A stretch of DNA of 11,261 bases from Pseudaeromonas sp041911695. GTDB lineage: Bacteria; Pseudomonadota; Gammaproteobacteria; Enterobacterales; Aeromonadaceae. The notes below the pieces were generated by a model. The model made no database searches, was not told where the DNA came from, and saw only the letters and a list, made by a program, of their open reading frames with translations. Positions within the stretch are counted from its first letter, which is position 1; each line of letters opens with the position of its first letter. Shown here piece after piece: positions 1-6,829 of this stretch. A program made the translations under genes and the position numbers. The DNA is taken from assembly GCA_041911695.1 (NCBI GenBank), contig JAYROM010000159.1:1-11261 (forward strand), read 5' to 3'.

Positions 1-96
1 ACAATAAATACCTACGTTTACCGGCCTGTGGTGACCCATAGGTGATTCGCAGATTTTTGGTTTATCGGTGAAGGTGCGCTAAGCATTTGATTTGAA

Positions 97-172
97 TGGT
101 GGCCCCTGTTGGGTTTGAACCAACGACCAAGCGATTATGAGTCGCCTGCTCTAACCACTGAGCTAAGGGGCC
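97..172 (-). tRNA. ileX: tRNA-Ile2 (anticodon CAU, ileX/ileY type)
   Basis: This is a 76-nt tRNA on the minus strand with CCA encoded at its 3' end (97-99). It folds as a complete cloverleaf: acceptor stem GGCCCCT/AGGGGCC, D stem GCTC/GAGC, anticodon stem GGCGA/TCGCT and T stem GTTGG/CCAAC. The anticodon loop is CTCATAA, with CAT at 137-139. The body is almost identical to E. coli ileX as I remember it; the T stem differs by compensating changes. In this family the C of CAU is converted to lysidine by TilS, so the tRNA reads the rare AUA codon as isoleucine and not AUG as methionine. An automatic pipeline could mislabel it tRNA-Met. In E. coli ileX also lies just beyond rpoD, so the placement is conserved. 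Confidence 0.95.
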
Positions 173-183
173 AATGGGGCCGG

Positions 184-212
184 ATTATAGGGGAAAGACC
201 CGAAAACGTCCA
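184..212 (-). promoter_or_regulatory. sigma-70 promoter of the tRNA-Ile2 gene
   Basis: On the minus strand a perfect TATAAT (184-189) lies 17 bp from TGGACG (207-212), a 4/6 match to TTGACA. A GC-rich discriminator (CCGGCCCC) follows, as is typical of stable-RNA promoters under stringent control. The likely start at about 175-177 leaves only 3-5 nt before the mature tRNA 5' end. The promoter sits downstream of the rpoD terminator, so the tRNA has its own transcription unit. Confidence 0.8.
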
Positions 213-267
213 TACAAGATCAATTACTTGGCGATATATGCAGCAGGTAGGTGGCTAGTTTGCAGGC

Positions 268-296
268 AAAGAAAAAGAGGCCCGCAGGCCTCTTTT
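268..296 (-). terminator. rho-independent terminator of the rpsU-yqeY-dnaG-rpoD operon
   Basis: A perfect 10-bp inverted repeat AAAAGAGGCC/GGCCTCTTTT (273-282 and 287-296) has a 4-nt loop. On the minus strand it is followed by TTTTTCTTT when stem and tail are read together. It begins 25 nt after the rpoD stop codon, the right place to end the operon and insulate the tRNA promoter just beyond. Confidence 0.9.
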
Positions 297-320
297 GAGA
301 TTTATAAGCGTCGCGTTGAA

Positions 321-2180
321 TTACTCGTCAAGGAAACTACGCAGAACTTCCGAGCGGCTCGGATGACGCAGTTTACGCAGGGCCTTGGCTTCAATCTGAC
401 GGATACGTTCACGGGTGACGTCGAACTGTTTGCCGACCTCTTCCAGCGTGTGGTCCGTGTTCATGTCGATACCAAAACGCATGCGCAGCACCTTGGCTTC
501 ACGCGCGGTCAGACCGGCGAGTACGTCACGGGTTGCGGCTTTCAAGCTCTCTGCGGTCGCGGCATCCGCTGGCAAGGCCAACGTGGTGTCCTCGATGAAA
601 TCACCAAGATGTGAGTCTTCATCATCACCGATGGGGGTTTCCATCGAGATAGGCTCCTTGGCAATCTTCAGCACCTTGCGGATCTTGTCTTCCGGCATAC
701 CCATGCGCATGGCCAGCTCTTCCGGGCTCGGCTCACGCCCCATCTCTTGCAGCATCTGCCGCGAGATACGGTTCAGCTTGTTGATGGTTTCGATCATGTG
801 CACCGGAATACGGATGGTGCGTGCCTGATCCGCAATGGAGCGGGTAATGGCCTGACGAATCCACCATGTGGCATAGGTCGAGAACTTGTAACCGCGGCGA
901 TATTCGAACTTATCAACGGCCTTCATCAGGCCGATGTTGCCTTCCTGGATCAGGTCCAGGAACTGCAGACCACGATTGGTGTACTTCTTGGCAATCGAAA
1001 TAACCAGACGCAGGTTGGCCTCAACCATCTCTTTCTTGGCGCGACGGGCCTTAGCCTCGCCGATGCTCATGCGACGGTTGATATCCTTGATCTGGGCGAT
1101 CGACAAGCCGGTCTCTTCTTCGATCTGCTGCAGTTTCTGCACTGCACGTTCAACGTCTTCGGTCACATCTTCCAGTGCCGCAGACCAGGATTTGCCGGCT
1201 GCACGCGCCTGGTTAAACCAGGAGATGTCCGATTCCTTGTTGGTGAACAGTGCAACGAAGTTCTTCTTCGGCATCTTGGCGCGTTCAACACAGCCCTTCA
1301 TGATGATACGTTCCTGAATACGAACGCGTTCCATCATGTCACGCATGTTGTTGACCAAGCGGTCAAACTGCTTCGGCACCAGACGGAATTGACGGAAGAC
1401 GTCAGCCAGCTTCTGGATCTCTTCACGGGCACGCAGGTCTTCGCGACCATAGGCCTTGATGGCCGCGCGAGTCGCTTCAGACTGCGCACGCAGATCGCCA
1501 AATTTCTCGCGGGCTAGCTCCGGATCCGGACCACCGTCATCATCGCTGTCGGCGTCGTCTTCGCTCTCTTCGTCTTCGTCTTCTTCTTCGTCGCTACTGT
1601 CTTCGTCGGCCAGGTCATCTTCACCCAGCTCGGAGCCGATATGGGTAGCGGTCGGCGGCATGTCGTCAGCTTCGTCCAGACTGACGAATCCGGAGATAAT
1701 GTCACCTAAACGGATTTGGGTGGCTTCGTATCGGTCGTACTGCTCAAGCAGGTAGGTGATCGCTTCAGGATATTCGGCGACCGAGCTTTGAACCTGGTTG
1801 ATACCATCTTCAATGCGCTTGGCGATGTCGATTTCGCCTTCGCGGGTCAGCAGCTCCACGGTACCCATTTCGCGCATATACATGCGGACCGGGTCGGTCG
1901 TGCGGCCAATTTCAGATTCTACCGAGGCCAGTACCTGAGCGGCGGCTTCTGCCGCATCTTCGTCGGCGGCCGGTTCGGTCAGGATCAGATCATCGGCATC
2001 CGGGGCGCTTTCGACCACCTGGATACCCATGTCGTTGATCATCTGAATGATGTCTTCAATCTGATCAGAATCGACGATATCTTGTGGCAGATGATCGTTA
2101 ACCTCGGCATAGGTCAGGTAGCCCTGTTCCTTGCCCTTGGTCACGAGGAGTTTAAGCTGCGACTGCGGGGTATGCTCCAT
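321..2180 (-). CDS. rpoD: RNA polymerase primary sigma factor RpoD (sigma-70)
   Basis: RpoD directs core RNA polymerase to housekeeping promoters in the cytoplasm. The protein is very close to E. coli sigma-70 along its length. Region 1.1 is at the N-terminus (QSQLKLLVTKGKEQGYLTYA), region 1.2 near 92-130, region 2 near 380-455 with the -10-melting motif YATWWIRQAITRS, region 3 near 455-535, and region 4.2 near 575-612 with the VTRERIRQIEAKALRKL helix-turn-helix. A strongly acidic, low-complexity stretch near 187-215 lies in the non-conserved region between 1.2 and 2.1. I chose the ATG at 2180, giving 619 aa, because it matches the E. coli start and has a GGATGAG element just upstream. The in-frame ATG at 2189 would add three residues but has no visible Shine-Dalgarno. 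It is the last gene of the operon and is followed by a strong terminator. Stop is TAA. Confidence 0.98.
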   Translation of the reverse strand: MEHTPQSQLKLLVTKGKEQGYLTYAEVNDHLPQDIVDSDQIEDIIQMINDMGIQVVESAPDADDLILTEPAADEDAAEAAAQVLASVESEIGRTTDPVRMYMREMGTVELLTREGEIDIAKRIEDGINQVQSSVAEYPEAITYLLEQYDRYEATQIRLGDIISGFVSLDEADDMPPTATHIGSELGEDDLADEDSSDEEEDEDEESEDDADSDDDGGPDPELAREKFGDLRAQSEATRAAIKAYGREDLRAREEIQKLADVFRQFRLVPKQFDRLVNNMRDMMERVRIQERIIMKGCVERAKMPKKNFVALFTNKESDISWFNQARAAGKSWSAALEDVTEDVERAVQKLQQIEEETGLSIAQIKDINRRMSIGEAKARRAKKEMVEANLRLVISIAKKYTNRGLQFLDLIQEGNIGLMKAVDKFEYRRGYKFSTYATWWIRQAITRSIADQARTIRIPVHMIETINKLNRISRQMLQEMGREPSPEELAMRMGMPEDKIRKVLKIAKEPISMETPIGDDEDSHLGDFIEDTTLALPADAATAESLKAATRDVLAGLTAREAKVLRMRFGIDMNTDHTLEEVGKQFDVTRERIRQIEAKALRKLRHPSRSEVLRSFLDE

Positions 2181-2255
2181 AGAACTCATCCGGTTGGTGT
2201 TGCTGGAATGCGCTGGATACGCGCCCAGAAATGTACATAGGTGCGCAAACCATCG

Positions 2256-2264
2256 ATTCTAACA
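2256..2264 (-). promoter_or_regulatory. candidate extended -10 promoter for rpoD
   Basis: The minus strand reads TGTTAGAAT here: a TAGAAT -10 (5/6) with the TGn extension. No good -35 is seen 16-18 bp upstream, which is tolerated by extended -10 promoters. A start near 2249 would give an rpoD leader of about 70 nt. This rests on motif matching only. Confidence 0.4.
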
Positions 2265-2403
2265 GAAACCGACCAGTTTTGCACACAGACCCTGATGAAT
2301 GCGTAAAAAAGACCATGGCTCGAAGGCGGAACTTCAAGCTATTGGGTCCTTGTAATGCGGTTATCTTCAATTCAGTGATATTCCCGTAGCCGGGCGTGCA
2401 CAT

Positions 2404-2433
2404 GATATAGGGAGTCCCCGGGGGGATTTCAAG
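2404..2433 (-). promoter_or_regulatory. candidate sigma-32 / sigma-70 promoter upstream of rpoD
   Basis: On the minus strand CTTGAAA (2427-2433) matches the sigma-32 -35 consensus completely. After 14 bp comes CCCTATAT (2405-2412), one mismatch from CCCCATNT. The same bases also read as a sigma-70 promoter: TTGAAA (2427-2432), 17-bp spacer, TATATC (2404-2409, 4/6). It begins 16 nt after the dnaG stop codon and would allow rpoD to be made apart from rpsU and dnaG. E. coli also has a heat-shock promoter for rpoD, though inside dnaG. The spacer contains CCCCCCGGGG. Function is inferred from the motif. Confidence 0.55.
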
Positions 2434-2448
2434 TCCTGCGGTGGAAAA

Positions 2449-4221
2449 TCACTCTTTTTTTTGTTTTCCTTGCGCCAACAGCAGCATCAGCTCGTGTGTT
2501 TCTTCACTGGACAGCCGGTTTTGGGTGGCTTTGTCCTGCAACTGGCTCAGGCGGTGGTCGAAGTAGCGCTGGATAAAACCGAGCAGCGTATCGCGCAGTT
2601 CACTGTAGATATCCGGCTCCTGGGCCAGCTGGCTGTCAAACAGCTCGACACTGGCCAGCTTGGCGAGCAACGCCCCCTCTTTTTGCATCCGCCAGTGTTC
2701 GAGTACGATGGCTGTGTTCAACGTCGGATGACCTTGCAGGCTCTGCTGCAAGCGGATGAGGAAGCGGATGCCGGCATCTTCCAGCTGCTCCAGTTCATTG
2801 GGCAGCACCGGTAGGCTGGCTGCGACTTGCGGATATTGCACAATCAGCGCGATGGCGCGACGTACCGGGGTCAGTTTGACCTGCTCCTGCCGTGGGGCGG
2901 CAGGTTGGTGCGCCTCTTTTTCCTGACGGGCGAAGATATCGCGCAGGCGCTTTTCATTTTCGCCCCAGCGCAGATGGCGCGAGAGGCGGGTGATCAGCCC
3001 TTCACGGGTAAATCCCTCTGGTACGCGGCGGATCATTGCCACTGCCTTGTTGGCCAGCTCGTACTGGCCGGCCTCGCCGGTGAGGTTCAGATCTCGTCCC
3101 AGACGCTCGAACAGGAAACTTTCGAAGGGTTGTGCCTGGTCGAGCGACTGCTCGAATGCCGCGCGACCGTGGGCGCGGACAAAGCTATCCGGATCGTGCT
3201 CAGGCGGCAGGAAGACAAACTTCAGGGTGCGCCCATCCTGCAGGCAGGGCAGGGCATTTTCCAGCGCACGCCAGGCAGCTTCACGGCCGGCATTGTCGCC
3301 GTCGTAGCAGCAGATCACTTCCGGCGTGGTACGGAACAGCAACTGCATATGGTCGGCGGTGGTCGAGGTGCCGAGCGAAGCCACGGCATAGCGGATGCCA
3401 TACTGGGCGAGGGCGACCACATCCATATAACCTTCAACAATCAACAGGCGGCTCGGATTATGATCTGCCTCGCGCGCCTCATACAGACCGAACAGTTCGC
3501 GGCCCTTATGGAAAATCGGGGTTTCCGGCGAGTTCAGGTATTTGGGGGTACCGTCACCGAGCACTCGACCACCGAAGGCGATGATGCGCCCGCGGCGGTC
3601 ACGGATCGGGAACATGATGCGATCACGGAAACGGTCATAGCTGCCGCCGTGGTCACGGGCAATCAGCATGCCCAGTTCGATCAGCTGCTTTTCCAGCGCG
3701 GCATTGCGCACCAGCAGTTGACGTAGCCCATCCCAGCCGGACGGGGCATAGCCGATACCATAGGCCTTGACGATTTCACCGCTCAGGCCTCGGCCTTTAA
3801 GATAGTCGATAGCGGCGGTCGACTGACGTAGGCTGGCCTGGAAGAAGCGACTGGCCTGTTCCATTAACTGGTAGTGATCGGCAGTAGGGGCCGGGCCGGA
3901 GGCGGTCAGCTGCCGGCTCTCGTCGCGCGGCACGGTAACGCCGATCTGACCGGCGAGGTCTTCGATAGCATCAGGGAAGGTCAGACCATCATATTCCATC
4001 AGGAAGCCGATGGCATTGCCATGCGCACCACAACCGAAGCAATGGTAGAACTGCTTCTCTTGGCTGACGGTAAAAGAGGGGCTTTTCTCGTTGTGAAACG
4101 GGCAGCAGGCCTGATAGTTCTTACCGGCCTTTTTCAGTCGGACGCGACTGTCGATCAGCTCGACAATATCAGTACGTGCGAGCAGTTCATCAATGAAGGA
4201 TTGAGGGATCTTGCCGGCCAT
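2449..4221 (-). CDS. dnaG: DNA primase DnaG
   Basis: DnaG makes the RNA primers for leading-strand initiation and Okazaki fragments and acts with the DnaB helicase at the fork. The 590-aa protein (E. coli about 581) has the expected three parts. The N-terminal CHC2 zinc-binding domain carries Cys40, His43, Cys61 and Cys64. The RNA polymerase core has a basic stretch near 197-219 and a TOPRIM fold with Glu263 (VEGYMDV), Asp307/Asp309 (YDGDNAG) and the DPDS motif at 343-346. A divergent helical C-terminal region (about 445-590) is the DnaB-binding part. The start has GGAG 5 nt upstream. It lies between yqeY and rpoD; a terminator immediately before it should keep primase levels low compared with S21. 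The C-terminus ends in a lysine-rich run (KQKKE). Stop is TGA. Confidence 0.98.
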   Translation of the reverse strand: MAGKIPQSFIDELLARTDIVELIDSRVRLKKAGKNYQACCPFHNEKSPSFTVSQEKQFYHCFGCGAHGNAIGFLMEYDGLTFPDAIEDLAGQIGVTVPRDESRQLTASGPAPTADHYQLMEQASRFFQASLRQSTAAIDYLKGRGLSGEIVKAYGIGYAPSGWDGLRQLLVRNAALEKQLIELGMLIARDHGGSYDRFRDRIMFPIRDRRGRIIAFGGRVLGDGTPKYLNSPETPIFHKGRELFGLYEAREADHNPSRLLIVEGYMDVVALAQYGIRYAVASLGTSTTADHMQLLFRTTPEVICCYDGDNAGREAAWRALENALPCLQDGRTLKFVFLPPEHDPDSFVRAHGRAAFEQSLDQAQPFESFLFERLGRDLNLTGEAGQYELANKAVAMIRRVPEGFTREGLITRLSRHLRWGENEKRLRDIFARQEKEAHQPAAPRQEQVKLTPVRRAIALIVQYPQVAASLPVLPNELEQLEDAGIRFLIRLQQSLQGHPTLNTAIVLEHWRMQKEGALLAKLASVELFDSQLAQEPDIYSELRDTLLGFIQRYFDHRLSQLQDKATQNRLSSEETHELMLLLAQGKQKKE

Positions 4222-4235
4222 ATCGACTCCGCCAT

Positions 4236-4270
4236 AAAAAACAAGCCGCGACCCAATCAGGGGCGCGGCT
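4236..4270 (-). terminator. intra-operon terminator between yqeY and dnaG
   Basis: The minus strand carries stem AGCCGCG/CGCGGCT (4264-4270 and 4244-4250). After one mismatch it extends by a 3-bp GGG/CCC inner stem, then comes TTGTTTTTT (4236-4244). The U-tract ends 14 nt before the dnaG start codon and only a few bases before its GGAG. E. coli has a terminator at the equivalent place between rpsU and dnaG, which lowers primase expression. Here it is presumably leaky, since no other strong promoter for dnaG is evident. Confidence 0.8.
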
Positions 4271-4295
4271 CATTGTCGTCGCGGGGGAGACGCGC

Positions 4296-4739
4296 TCAGG
4301 CCAGTCGTGCTTTGACCTTGGCGCTGACAGCGCCCATGTCGGCACGACCCTGGATTTTCGGACGCAGCACATTCATGACGGCGCCCATTGCCTGCATACC
4401 GGAAGCACCCAGTTCGGCAATGGCGGCGACAATCAGCGCATCCAGTTCGTCTTCACCCAGCGGCTGGGGCAGAAAAGTCTCCAGTACCCGGATTTCCGCC
4501 TGTTCTACATCGGCCAAGTCCTGACGACCGGCGGCTTCGAACTGGCTGATGGAATCCTTGCGCTGCTTGACCATGCGGGTCAATACCGTGATGACTTCGT
4601 CATCACCCAGCGTGGTACGCGTGTCGACCTCTTTCTGCTTGATTTCGGCCATGACCAAACGGATGGCTCCCAGGCGGGCTTTATCTTTAGCCAGCATGGC
4701 CTGCTTCATTTCGCTTTTCAGCTGATCTTGCAGTGACAT
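4296..4739 (-). CDS. yqeY: GatB/YqeY domain protein YqeY
   Basis: This 147-aa cytoplasmic protein belongs to the YqeY family, related to the C-terminal tail of GatB, the tRNA-dependent amidotransferase subunit. Its exact function is not settled. Family marks are the helical N-terminal part with LGAIRLVMAEIKQKEVD (23-39), the segment FLPQPL (89-94) that links the two helical domains, and the C-terminal tail-domain block MGAVMNVLRPKIQGRADMG (118-136). Length is normal for the family. The start has a GGAG about 10 nt upstream. It lies 25 nt after rpsU and 74 nt before dnaG and is cotranscribed with them; in Pseudomonas and Vibrio the gene occupies the same place as I recall, while the E. coli operon lacks it. 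The position suggests a role linked to translation, but this is inference. Stop is TGA. Confidence 0.93.
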   Translation of the reverse strand: MSLQDQLKSEMKQAMLAKDKARLGAIRLVMAEIKQKEVDTRTTLGDDEVITVLTRMVKQRKDSISQFEAAGRQDLADVEQAEIRVLETFLPQPLGEDELDALIVAAIAELGASGMQAMGAVMNVLRPKIQGRADMGAVSAKVKARLA

Positions 4740-4764
4740 GACCGAAATACTCCGTCAGACCGAA

Positions 4765-4980
4765 TTAGTACAGACGGTTGCGACGTGCGTTTTCGCGAGC
4801 CAGCTTCTTAGCGTGACGCTTCACGGCAGACGCCTTGGCGCGCTTGCGAATGGTCGTCGGCTTTTCGTAGAACTCACGGCTGCGGACGTCGGCCAGGATA
4901 CCGGCCTTTTCACAAGAACGCTTGAAGCGACGCAGAGCTACGTCGAACGGCTCGTTTTCACGGACTTTAATTACTGGCAT
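4765..4980 (-). CDS. rpsU: 30S ribosomal protein S21
   Basis: S21 is a small basic protein of the 30S subunit, located near the anti-Shine-Dalgarno end of 16S rRNA and needed for normal initiation. The 71-aa sequence differs from E. coli S21 at only a few positions: MPVIKVRENEPFDVALRRF at the N-terminus, the EFYEKPTT turn, and a long Arg/Lys-rich C-terminal helix ending RRNRLY. The start is preceded by AGGTGA at good spacing and by a second purine run AGAGG. It is the first gene of the rpsU-yqeY-dnaG-rpoD operon, which couples ribosome, replication and transcription components. Its own promoter and a leader hairpin lie upstream. Stop is TAA. Confidence 0.98.
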   Translation of the reverse strand: MPVIKVRENEPFDVALRRFKRSCEKAGILADVRSREFYEKPTTIRKRAKASAVKRHAKKLARENARRNRLY

Positions 4981-5007
4981 GTGCCTCTCACCTCAGAGAT
5001 AACAATC

Positions 5008-5030
5008 GGCTGGCCATGCAATGGGCAGCC
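5008..5030 (-). promoter_or_regulatory. hairpin in the rpsU 5' leader
   Basis: The minus-strand leader contains a 23-nt hairpin: GGCTG, a C·C mismatch, CCAT, loop TGC, ATGG, CAGCC, which gives 9 base pairs. It lies within the roughly 64-nt leader predicted from the promoter at 5050-5079 and ends 27 nt before the start codon. No U-tract follows, so it is not a terminator. It could be a regulatory or RNA-stabilising element; function is unknown. Confidence 0.5.
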
Positions 5031-5049
5031 TGAATAAAAATGGTGCGGA

Positions 5050-5079
5050 ATTCTAATCCGATCCCTCGGGCCCTGTAAA
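5050..5079 (-). promoter_or_regulatory. sigma-70 promoter of the rpsU operon
   Basis: On the minus strand TTTACA (5074-5079, 5/6) is separated by 18 bp from TAGAAT (5050-5055, 5/6), followed by TCCGCACC and a likely start A at 5044. A 6-bp inverted repeat TCCGAT/ATCGGA (5057-5062 and 5085-5090) flanks the -35 and spacer. I see no LexA box (CTG-N10-CAG) here, although the E. coli operon is known to have one. Confidence 0.65.
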
Positions 5080-5119
5080 CCCTTATCGGAAGAGACTGGT
5101 CTAAAAAACCGCCGAAGGG

Positions 5120-5125
5120 TAACAT
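5120..5125 (+). promoter_or_regulatory. weak candidate -10 element for tsaD
   Basis: TAACAT (4/6) lies 32 nt before the tsaD start. The hexamer 17 bp upstream (TGGTCT) is a poor -35. It is the best plus-strand match I found between rpsU and tsaD, but it is not convincing. Confidence 0.25.
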
Positions 5126-5157
5126 ACCGTCCTCAAATTGACAGTGATTTTTCCCCC

Positions 5158-6171
5158 ATGCGTGTACTAGGTATTGAAAGCTCCTGCGACGAGACCGGCA
5201 TTGCCATCTATGACGATGCCGCCGGTATCCTTTCCCATCAATTATATAGCCAGGTCAAGCTGCATGCTGACTATGGTGGCGTGGTGCCGGAGCTGGCCAG
5301 TCGCGACCATGTGCGCAAGATGCTGCCGCTGATCCAGGCGGCGTTGGCCGAGGCGCAGTGTGGCCCGGACGACATCGACGGCATTGCCTATACGGCCGGA
5401 CCTGGCCTGGTCGGCGCGTTGATGGTCGGGGCGACCGTCGGACGCAGTCTGGCACTGGCGTGGAACAAGCCGGCGGTGGCGGTACACCATATGGAAGGCC
5501 ACCTGCTGGCCCCGATGCTGGAGACCCCGGCGCCGGCGTTCCCGTTCCTCGCCTTGCTGGTCTCTGGTGGGCATACCCTGTTGGTGCGTGTCGATGGTAT
5601 CGGCCAGTATCGCATTCTCGGCGAGTCGATCGATGATGCCGCCGGTGAGGCGTTCGACAAGACCGCCAAGTTGCTTGGTCTCGATTATCCGGGCGGGGCG
5701 CGGTTGGCCAAGTTGGCCACCCAGGGCACGCCGGGCCGCTTTGTCTTCCCGCGGCCGATGACCGATCGCCCGGGGTTGGACTTCAGCTTCTCCGGTCTGA
5801 AGACCTTTGCTGCCAATACCATTCATGCCGAAGGCCAGGATGAGCAGACCCGTGCCGATATCGCCCATGCGTTCCAGACTGCGGTGGTGGATACGCTGGC
5901 GATCAAGTGTCGACGGGCGTTGAAAGAGACCGGCTTGCGTCGCTTGGTGATTGCCGGCGGGGTGAGTGCCAATACCCAACTACGTGAGCAGTTGGCGAAC
6001 ATGATGGCCGAGCTCAAGGGCGAGGTGTTCTATCCGCGCACGGAATACTGCACCGATAATGGCGCCATGATTGCCTATGCCGGTCTGCAGCGTCTGCGAG
6101 CCGGGCAGGTTACCGGTCTGGAGATCCGCGTGTTTCCGCGCTGGAATCTGGAAGCGTTACCGCCGGTTTAA
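5158..6171 (+). CDS. tsaD: tRNA N6-adenosine threonylcarbamoyltransferase TsaD
   Basis: TsaD (formerly Gcp/YgjD) transfers the threonylcarbamoyl group from threonylcarbamoyl-AMP to A37 of tRNAs that read ANN codons. It works in the cytoplasm with TsaB, TsaE and TsaC. It has 337 aa, the same length as the E. coli enzyme, and aligns throughout. Family marks are the N-terminal LGIESSCDETGIA, the metal ligands His111 and His115 in HHMEGH and Asp300 in YCTDNGAMIAYAG, the ASKHA nucleotide-binding SGGHT (136-140), GESIDDAAGEAFDKTAKLLG (155-174) and AGGVSAN (266-272). The ATG matches the E. coli start, but no Shine-Dalgarno is visible: the bases before it are GTGATTTTTCCCCC. It is divergent from rpsU and convergent with plsY. 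Its product modifies tRNA-Ile species, including the one at 97-172. Confidence 0.98.
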   Translation: MRVLGIESSCDETGIAIYDDAAGILSHQLYSQVKLHADYGGVVPELASRDHVRKMLPLIQAALAEAQCGPDDIDGIAYTAGPGLVGALMVGATVGRSLALAWNKPAVAVHHMEGHLLAPMLETPAPAFPFLALLVSGGHTLLVRVDGIGQYRILGESIDDAAGEAFDKTAKLLGLDYPGGARLAKLATQGTPGRFVFPRPMTDRPGLDFSFSGLKTFAANTIHAEGQDEQTRADIAHAFQTAVVDTLAIKCRRALKETGLRRLVIAGGVSANTQLREQLANMMAELKGEVFYPRTEYCTDNGAMIAYAGLQRLRAGQVTGLEIRVFPRWNLEALPPV

Positions 6172-6210
6172 GGCGGATAGGGCGCGGCGTGCCCGCGGTG
6201 ATAGGCGAGT

Positions 6211-6222
6211 GCGCCATGGCGC
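6211..6222. repeat. 12-bp palindrome between convergent tsaD and plsY
   Basis: GCGCCATGGCGC is a perfect palindrome in the 52-nt gap between the two stop codons, and it runs into CGCGTTAGCGCG at the plsY end. There is no T-run on either side, so it does not look like a normal intrinsic terminator. It could still slow convergent transcription. I see no better terminator in the gap. Confidence 0.35.
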
Positions 6223-6223
6223 G

Positions 6224-6829
6224 TTAGCGCGGGGGGCGTGGCTTGCGCCGCCAGATCCGCGGCTCCTGGCCGTCGAGCAGGCGGCGGATGTTTTCGTGAT
6301 GACGGTAGATCACCAGTCCGCACAGCATCGCCACCGGCAGGGTGTAATCTGGCTTCAACCAGTAGGTGTACAGCGGGGCCAGCAGGGCGGCGACCAGTGC
6401 GGCCAGCGAGGCATAACCGGTGGTAATCAGGACGACCAGCCAGGTGCCGAGCATCATGGCCCCCATGCCGAGACCAATTGGCATCATGGCGCCGAGCGCG
6501 GTGGCGACCCCTTTGCCGCCGCGGAACTGGAAAAACAGCGGATACATATGGCCAAGGCAGGCTGCAATAGCAATCAACCCCAGCCAGAACGGACTGATCC
6601 CCAGATACCAGGAAAGGTAGACCGGCAGCGTGCCTTTGAGCATGTCACCCAACAGCACCCACACTGCGGCCAGCCGACCGCCCAGACGCAACACATTGGT
6701 GGCGCCCGGATTATGCGAGCCGTGTTCGCGCGGATCTGGTAGCCGGTAAAGCCGGCAGACCAGTACTGCACTGGATACGGAGCCGCCCAGATAGGCGAGC
6801 ATCATCATGATGAGGGCGAGTGGCGTCAT
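6224..6829 (-). CDS. plsY: glycerol-3-phosphate acyltransferase PlsY
   Basis: PlsY transfers an acyl group from acyl-phosphate (made by PlsX) to glycerol-3-phosphate, forming lysophosphatidic acid at the inner membrane. The 201-aa protein is mostly hydrophobic, with about five membrane segments. It has the three PlsY motifs: GSVSSA (16-21) followed by GSHNPGATNVLR (37-48), GGKGVAT (104-110) and RHHENIRRLLDGQE (176-189). The frame stays open 21 codons further upstream to 6892, but those residues are polar and match nothing in the E. coli protein, which begins like MTPLALI. I therefore chose the ATG at 6829, although its ribosome binding site is weak. It is divergent from folB and convergent with tsaD, a grouping also seen around E. 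coli ygiH/folB. Stop is TAA. Confidence 0.94.
   Translation of the reverse strand: MTPLALIMMMLAYLGGSVSSAVLVCRLYRLPDPREHGSHNPGATNVLRLGGRLAAVWVLLGDMLKGTLPVYLSWYLGISPFWLGLIAIAACLGHMYPLFFQFRGGKGVATALGAMMPIGLGMGAMMLGTWLVVLITTGYASLAALVAALLAPLYTYWLKPDYTLPVAMLCGLVIYRHHENIRRLLDGQEPRIWRRKPRPPR

Noticed and set aside
747..1517. 256-codon plus-strand open frame antisense to rpoD
   Set aside because: Wholly inside rpoD and explained by the strong conservation and codon use of that gene.
2827..3726. 299-codon plus-strand open frame antisense to dnaG
   Set aside because: Wholly inside dnaG, no ribosome binding site or family match; a shadow of the conserved gene.
5138..5143. Perfect TTGACA just before tsaD
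   Set aside because: Lies only 14 bp before the ATG; a -10 at normal spacing would fall inside the gene and none is present.
4981..5157. LexA (SOS) box before rpsU, as known in E. coli
   Set aside because: Searched for CTG-N10-CAG on both strands; the best fit around TTTACAG lacks the CTG half.
5242..5979. 245-codon minus-strand open frame antisense to tsaD
   Set aside because: Wholly inside tsaD, composition typical of an antisense shadow, no recognisable motif.
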